A DNA stretch of 25,497 nucleotides from Trachelipus rathkii (Eukaryota > Arthropoda > Malacostraca > Isopoda > Trachelipodidae): positions 15,001 through 40,497 of the forward strand of contig JABUQX010100260.1 of assembly GCA_015478945.1 (NCBI GenBank), in the 5' to 3' direction. The position numbers and the translations under genes are program-made. Shown in pieces: positions 22,140 through 25,497 of the stretch; within the stretch, counting starts at the first letter, position 1; every line of letters begins with the position of its first letter. The notes under the pieces are model-generated. The model had not been told where the DNA came from. It searched no databases and worked only from the letters and a program-made list of their open reading frames with translations.

Positions 22140-23340
22140 CGGTGAATAAAAAAAATTACAAGTTATCTCTATTCGAAAAAGTATTAGACCCTTGTCGAAT
22201 GTTACAACCAGCCGGTTCCCAACGTTCTGTCCAAACATGTTCATAGTAGTACACGGAAGGTCATTTCCTGAAGGTGTGTTTAAAGTTCACCTGGTACCAG
22301 TATTTTTACACTTTTCTTTCGTCCCAAAATGGAAATTGAACCCTTTAAACTTTCATTTTCAACTTAGGGATGAGGTAGAAATCGCACACGGAGCTAGATT
22401 TGGGCTGTATGGAGGATGTGGGAAGTACCTGGAATGTTTTTCTTCCGCCAGAAATTTCTATAATTGAGGGAGACGCATTATGATGATGGGGGCCCTTATC
22501 GTGGTGCAGCAAACCCAGATTTTCGTTCTGCATATCTGTTCTGATTCGGCTGAAACTCGTTTTTCCCCGAATATGTACGTTCCAAGGACTTTGGTAAAAA
22601 AGGACCGGTGATAAGGCGGTCTGTCCTGTAAGGGTACAATTCCTTAGATTGCACAGATACTACGGCCCTGTCGTGAAAAGAAACAAATAATGCAGTGATT
22701 CACCGTGGACTTGCTTCATACGTGCTTTCTTCGTTCTGAGAGAGAAAATTTTTATGGTGATGCCCATTTCCGCACTTTTGCTGCTCTTGGTTCTTCAGGG
22801 GATCGTAAACCTCAAAAAACTAACATGGATTTCAGTGCGATCCTCTAGTTATCACCTTACTATTCCAAAAAGTTGTGCTACATATTGAGGTCTTTACAAG
22901 CAAATCTTGCACAAATTCTTGACTCTTTCGCTTTCGGCTCCAACAGGGACAAGCTCTATTGCACAGCTTTGCACAAAATTTTTTCGCATCGTGCAAAATG
23001 TTGGTTAAAAGTTCTATGAACTTGAATTTTTTTAATCCAAAAACAGTTTCCTTTCTAACAAATCCACTCTGGCAATAAAAAAAAACCCCCTCGGCGGTCA
23101 CTCTCCATCACAGCTCTAACAACTTTCCACCTTTTATCGTTTGGTTGACGAGGATTTGGTTTTTCACATAATGAGGATTCGAATTCACATTTCTCGCGCC
23201 CTCTTTAAAGCTTTGTTGCAGCTTAAAAACAATAGTTCCCGCAATAAGAGTGGCAATCCCCATAAGTTTCGCTTAAAAGAAGCAACAATATCTCAGATGC
23301 AGACTTTGGTTACATTCTTACTCCAAAGGCTTTCAATGGG
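22140..23340 (-). pseudogene. Mariner transposase remnant (D34D family, last Asp changed)
   Basis: The protein cuts and pastes the element using a DDE/D RNase H-fold catalytic core. N-terminal part (23340-23110): badly broken, with a VMESDRRG-like word near 23110 typical of the helix-turn-helix region. The frame 23101-22832 carries ILHDAKKFCAKL and then VITRG. A neighbouring frame gives GDRTEIHV, matching family GDETW, with its first Asp codon at 22842-22840. Next come KWASP, KKARM and SKSTVN...CFF words (22800-22670), VP near 22640, and LLHHDKGPHH with the second Asp at 22500-22498. PPYSPNLAPCDFY and PKLKMK follow. The residue expected to be the third catalytic Asp, 34 residues after the second, is Asn (22400-22398). 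Several frameshifts and stops make it inactive. Plus-strand open frames here (22192-22467, 23141-23563) are shadows. Confidence 0.88.
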
Positions 23341-23342
23341 TT

Positions 23343-23375
23343 ATTCAGTATACTTAAACTTCGATTACTGGGACA
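23343..23375 (-). repeat. Mariner right terminal inverted repeat (degenerate)
   Basis: Reads TGTCCCAGTAATCG on the minus strand and ends with TATACTGA, matching the words of the left end with small indels. Confidence 0.6.
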
Positions 23376-23384
23376 GGGGGAACA

Positions 23385-23480
23385 AAAATATATATAATAT
23401 ATATATAGTATATAATATAATATATATATATTATTATATATACTATAATATATATACATTATATATTATAAATATTACTA
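23385..23480. repeat. (AT)n microsatellite flanking the mariner
   Basis: TA/AT runs with TATTATATATAC interruptions directly outside the right end of the mariner. Confidence 0.92.
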
Positions 23481-23814
23481 TATGGGACTGGGAGAGACAA
23501 AAAAAAAATGGAATAAAGAATAAAAAAAATAAATTATACAATTATGCCAGGAAACAATTGTAAGTGTTTACTAATTGTAACACTATTTGTAAATTTTATC
23601 AAATTTTTTCCAGTGCAGTTAGTAAGATGTAACAAGGCTTAGTTCTTCATGACCTTTATTAATGATTAAAGTTCTCATAGTGATATTCGGGGATTTAGTA
23701 TTTATTATGTTAGATGATTATAATTAATTTTTTTTAATAATCTATTTTAAATTTATGTTTTAGTATAGGTTTTACTATTTAAATAGTTGCTCTATTTTAC
23801 TATACATCATATAT
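23481..23814. other. A/T-rich unassigned sequence
   Basis: Contains an A-rich segment near 23500-23530 and T-rich segments near 23730-23760. No gene or known repeat was seen. Confidence 0.6.
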
Positions 23815-23940
23815 AATATGTACATATATATATATATACTTATATATATATATATATAATATAATATACATATAATTATAATAATTATAATACTATATAT
23901 ACGTAGTATTATATAAATATATATATTAAAATATTGCATA
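23815..23940. repeat. (AT)n microsatellite
   Basis: TA/AT runs with ATAATTATAATAATTATAAT interruptions. The minus frame passing through it gains an Ile/Tyr tail only from this repeat. Confidence 0.9.
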
Positions 23941-24002
23941 ATATGCGCAATTATATAAAAGAATGCAAATAAAGCAAAGCACAATATAATAGGAAGGTAA
24001 TA

Positions 24003-24240
24003 GAACTTAATCTTGCCTTCTCCGGATGAACCACCCGCCATGGCTTGCGACTTACTAGGACAAACTATAACCCCGGTACTGTTAGATCGAGCCCATCCTC
24101 CCAAAACCAAAAAAGTCGATTCAAGAAACAAATTCAATAAAAAGGCAACCGAGCTCCATTCAGGGCATGCGCAATCACCATGGGTCCAGCCTGTCCGTAT
24201 CCCTCGTTCTTTTATTATTGTAGATGTTAAATATGCATAA
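24003..24240. other. Short GC-normal island, open on both strands, identity unknown
   Basis: Composition changes abruptly from AT-rich flanks to balanced DNA. The plus strand is open 24013-24240 (75 codons, Pro/Lys-rich, starting MPSPDEPP), and the minus strand is open from 24137 down through the same block (GGWARSNSTG, then SKSQAMAGGSSGEG). No family is recognised in either direction. It could be an exon fragment, an LTR or transposon piece, or unique DNA. The plus frame ends at a stop in the AT-rich flank, as a chance frame would. Confidence 0.35.
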
Positions 24241-24860
24241 GATGTAAACTATTGCCATAATAATCGCACATTATATAAAAGATAATTAATTGACTATAAT
24301 CCCGGAAAAACAGGCAGTAATTCTTACCTTTCTCATTAATAATCTGGGTTCTTTCTTTAGCATCTTTTTTATGATTTACATTCCAGTATCATTCTCCGTA
24401 AAATCTGAAAAGCTATTATATAAATCTATATTAAACCCCCGCGATATTCTGAAATCAAACACTTATCCCACGTCTTATCTAGTTCCATCTGTACCTGGCT
24501 TTACCTATGTATACTTATATAGTGATATGCATTTGTGGTCAATTAATAAGGATATGTATTCATGATTTATAAAACCTCTTCCTCACACAAAGTTCCAACT
24601 AAGCCTTTCATCTCACTTCTTATATTTCTTTCATCCTCAATCCAAAACATCCTATCCTTACCCTTATTCCACTTCGCACCTTCTGCTCCCGACGACCTTA
24701 TGCATTATAATATCTACCATATCAGGATTACGACAAATGACTATATTCTTCACTTCCCTCAAATACTATATCATTATATAACCAACGAGGTTCTCCAATC
24801 AACTCTATTTAAACTTTTCCTTCTCCTCATTATAATAATAATAATAAATTGTTAATGGAA
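24241..24860. other. AT-rich sequence with two abutting open frames of doubtful meaning
   Basis: Plus frames 24290-24565 (91 codons) and 24562-24855 (97 codons) overlap by ATGA. Both are hydrophobic and Ser/Ile/Leu-rich, as expected from T/C-rich DNA. The second ends in an Ile run made by an (ATA)n repeat at 24829-24848. No signal for translation or splicing and no known domain was seen, so they are not called as genes. Confidence 0.4.
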
Positions 24861-25497
24861 TGTCTCTTCACAATGTATGAATAAGTGAATAATAGATAAT
24901 AATAAGTAATAAATAAGAACAATATAATAAACATCATAGTTACACAATTAATAATATAATAATAATGAGTACTTCACTTATCATCATGCATTTGAAATAC
25001 ATAGCACATAATCATAAAGTCTTAATATTCATATTAATTATCACTTCCGCTAATAATTCCACAGTAAAATATGATGATGAGACTCACATTAAAGTAATCC
25101 TAACTACTCGAATATACCATCCACAATCCAATAATTAGCTTCCCTCCTAAACTCTATACCTCATACTCCACAGTGTACTATAATAATAAATAAATTTAAT
25201 AATAATTAGGACAATTATATTATAATCCTCCTAATTAATAATTACCATAATTCAAAATAATACTCATAACCCATATCCTACCCCCGAGACTATCACCACT
25301 TAAATACATCTCAATATATATACATACTACAATTATATACACATTCAGCATAGATGACCCATCAAGAGTCTAATCACTACATCACTATCAATCATCAGCG
25401 ACCATTAAAATTCTCAGCCACCTCCTTCTCTTTAGTTTCTGCTGTATGATAATTTGCAACGAATATATCAACGTTAATGAGCAAACTTCATCCCGCT
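24861..25497. other. AT-rich, partly G-depleted sequence, no gene
   Basis: ATAATAATA-type words to about 25000 and again near 25180-25260. Then a C-rich, G-poor tract like those at 12928 and 18000. The last 70 bases become more balanced before the window edge. Confidence 0.65.

Larger units (their letters stand above)
22080..23375 (-). mobile_element. Fossil mariner-family (Tc1/mariner) transposon
   Basis: About 1.3 kb, the normal length of a mariner. It encodes a broken transposase on the minus strand and is bounded by weak inverted repeats (TGTCCCA at 22080, TGGGACA ending at 23375). (AT)n arrays lie close on both sides, fitting the TA target preference of the family. An exact TA duplication cannot be recognised within AT repeats. 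Confidence 0.85.

Noticed and set aside
22192..22467. Plus-strand open frame of 91 codons
   Set aside because: The minus strand here encodes mariner blocks (PYSPNLAPCDF, PKLKMK), so the plus frame is a shadow.
23141..23563. Plus-strand open frame of 140 codons with Ile/Tyr-rich end
   Set aside because: It starts antisense to the mariner N-terminus and runs into an (AT)n repeat, which gives the Ile/Tyr tail.
24290..24855. Two overlapping plus frames joined by ATGA, resembling a translationally coupled pair
   Set aside because: The genome is eukaryotic. The frames are composition-driven, lack domains, and one ends in a simple-repeat Ile run.

Overview
The window looks like arthropod nuclear DNA, most likely from a decapod crustacean with a repeat-rich, AT-rich genome (penaeid-like). 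The clade is inferred from three things. There is an interrupted (CCTAA)n/(TTAGG)n array, the telomere repeat of most arthropods. There is a fossil mariner transposon and an old non-LTR retrotransposon of the RNase H-bearing I/Jockey group. There is also a very large amount of (AT)n and (ATT)n simple sequence. No bacterial, organellar or plasmid features were seen, and no intact host protein-coding gene could be supported.

Region 1-5640 is one degenerate non-LTR retrotransposon on the minus strand. A gag-like ORF1 (about 5640-3532) is followed by ORF2 (about 3420-1) with an APE-type endonuclease, a reverse transcriptase and the start of an RNase H domain. The 3' end of the element lies beyond the left edge of the window. 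Frameshifts, stops, a YVDD-to-YVND change and a 50-base poly(A) run inside ORF2 show that this copy is dead. At 5641-6390 there is a G18 tract, an unassigned block with an antisense AATAAA, and a probable tRNA-derived SINE fragment.

Region 6391-21930 is mostly a repeat desert: (AT)n microsatellites, (ATT)n-rich tracts, strongly G-depleted AT/C-rich tracts, a GGAGCC-type minisatellite (17150-17700) and a short interstitial telomere-like array (12868-12910). Three islands of more balanced composition (8811-10050, 13561-15660, 19693-20340) carry no gene that I can identify. At 20345-21295 there is a tandem repeat of about 342 bp arranged head to head, with one array on each strand meeting near 20650-20681.

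Region 22080-23375 is a full-length but broken mariner (Tc1/mariner superfamily) transposon on the minus strand. It has weak terminal inverted repeats and recognisable catalytic motifs with D34D spacing, the last Asp being changed to Asn. The rest, to 25497, is AT-rich DNA with one short GC-normal island (24003-24240) of unknown identity.

Nothing here works together as a pathway. The content is two dead transposons, one SINE-like fragment, satellites and simple sequence. I did not find a convincing undescribed biological system. The structure most worth following up is the head-to-head 342-bp repeat.
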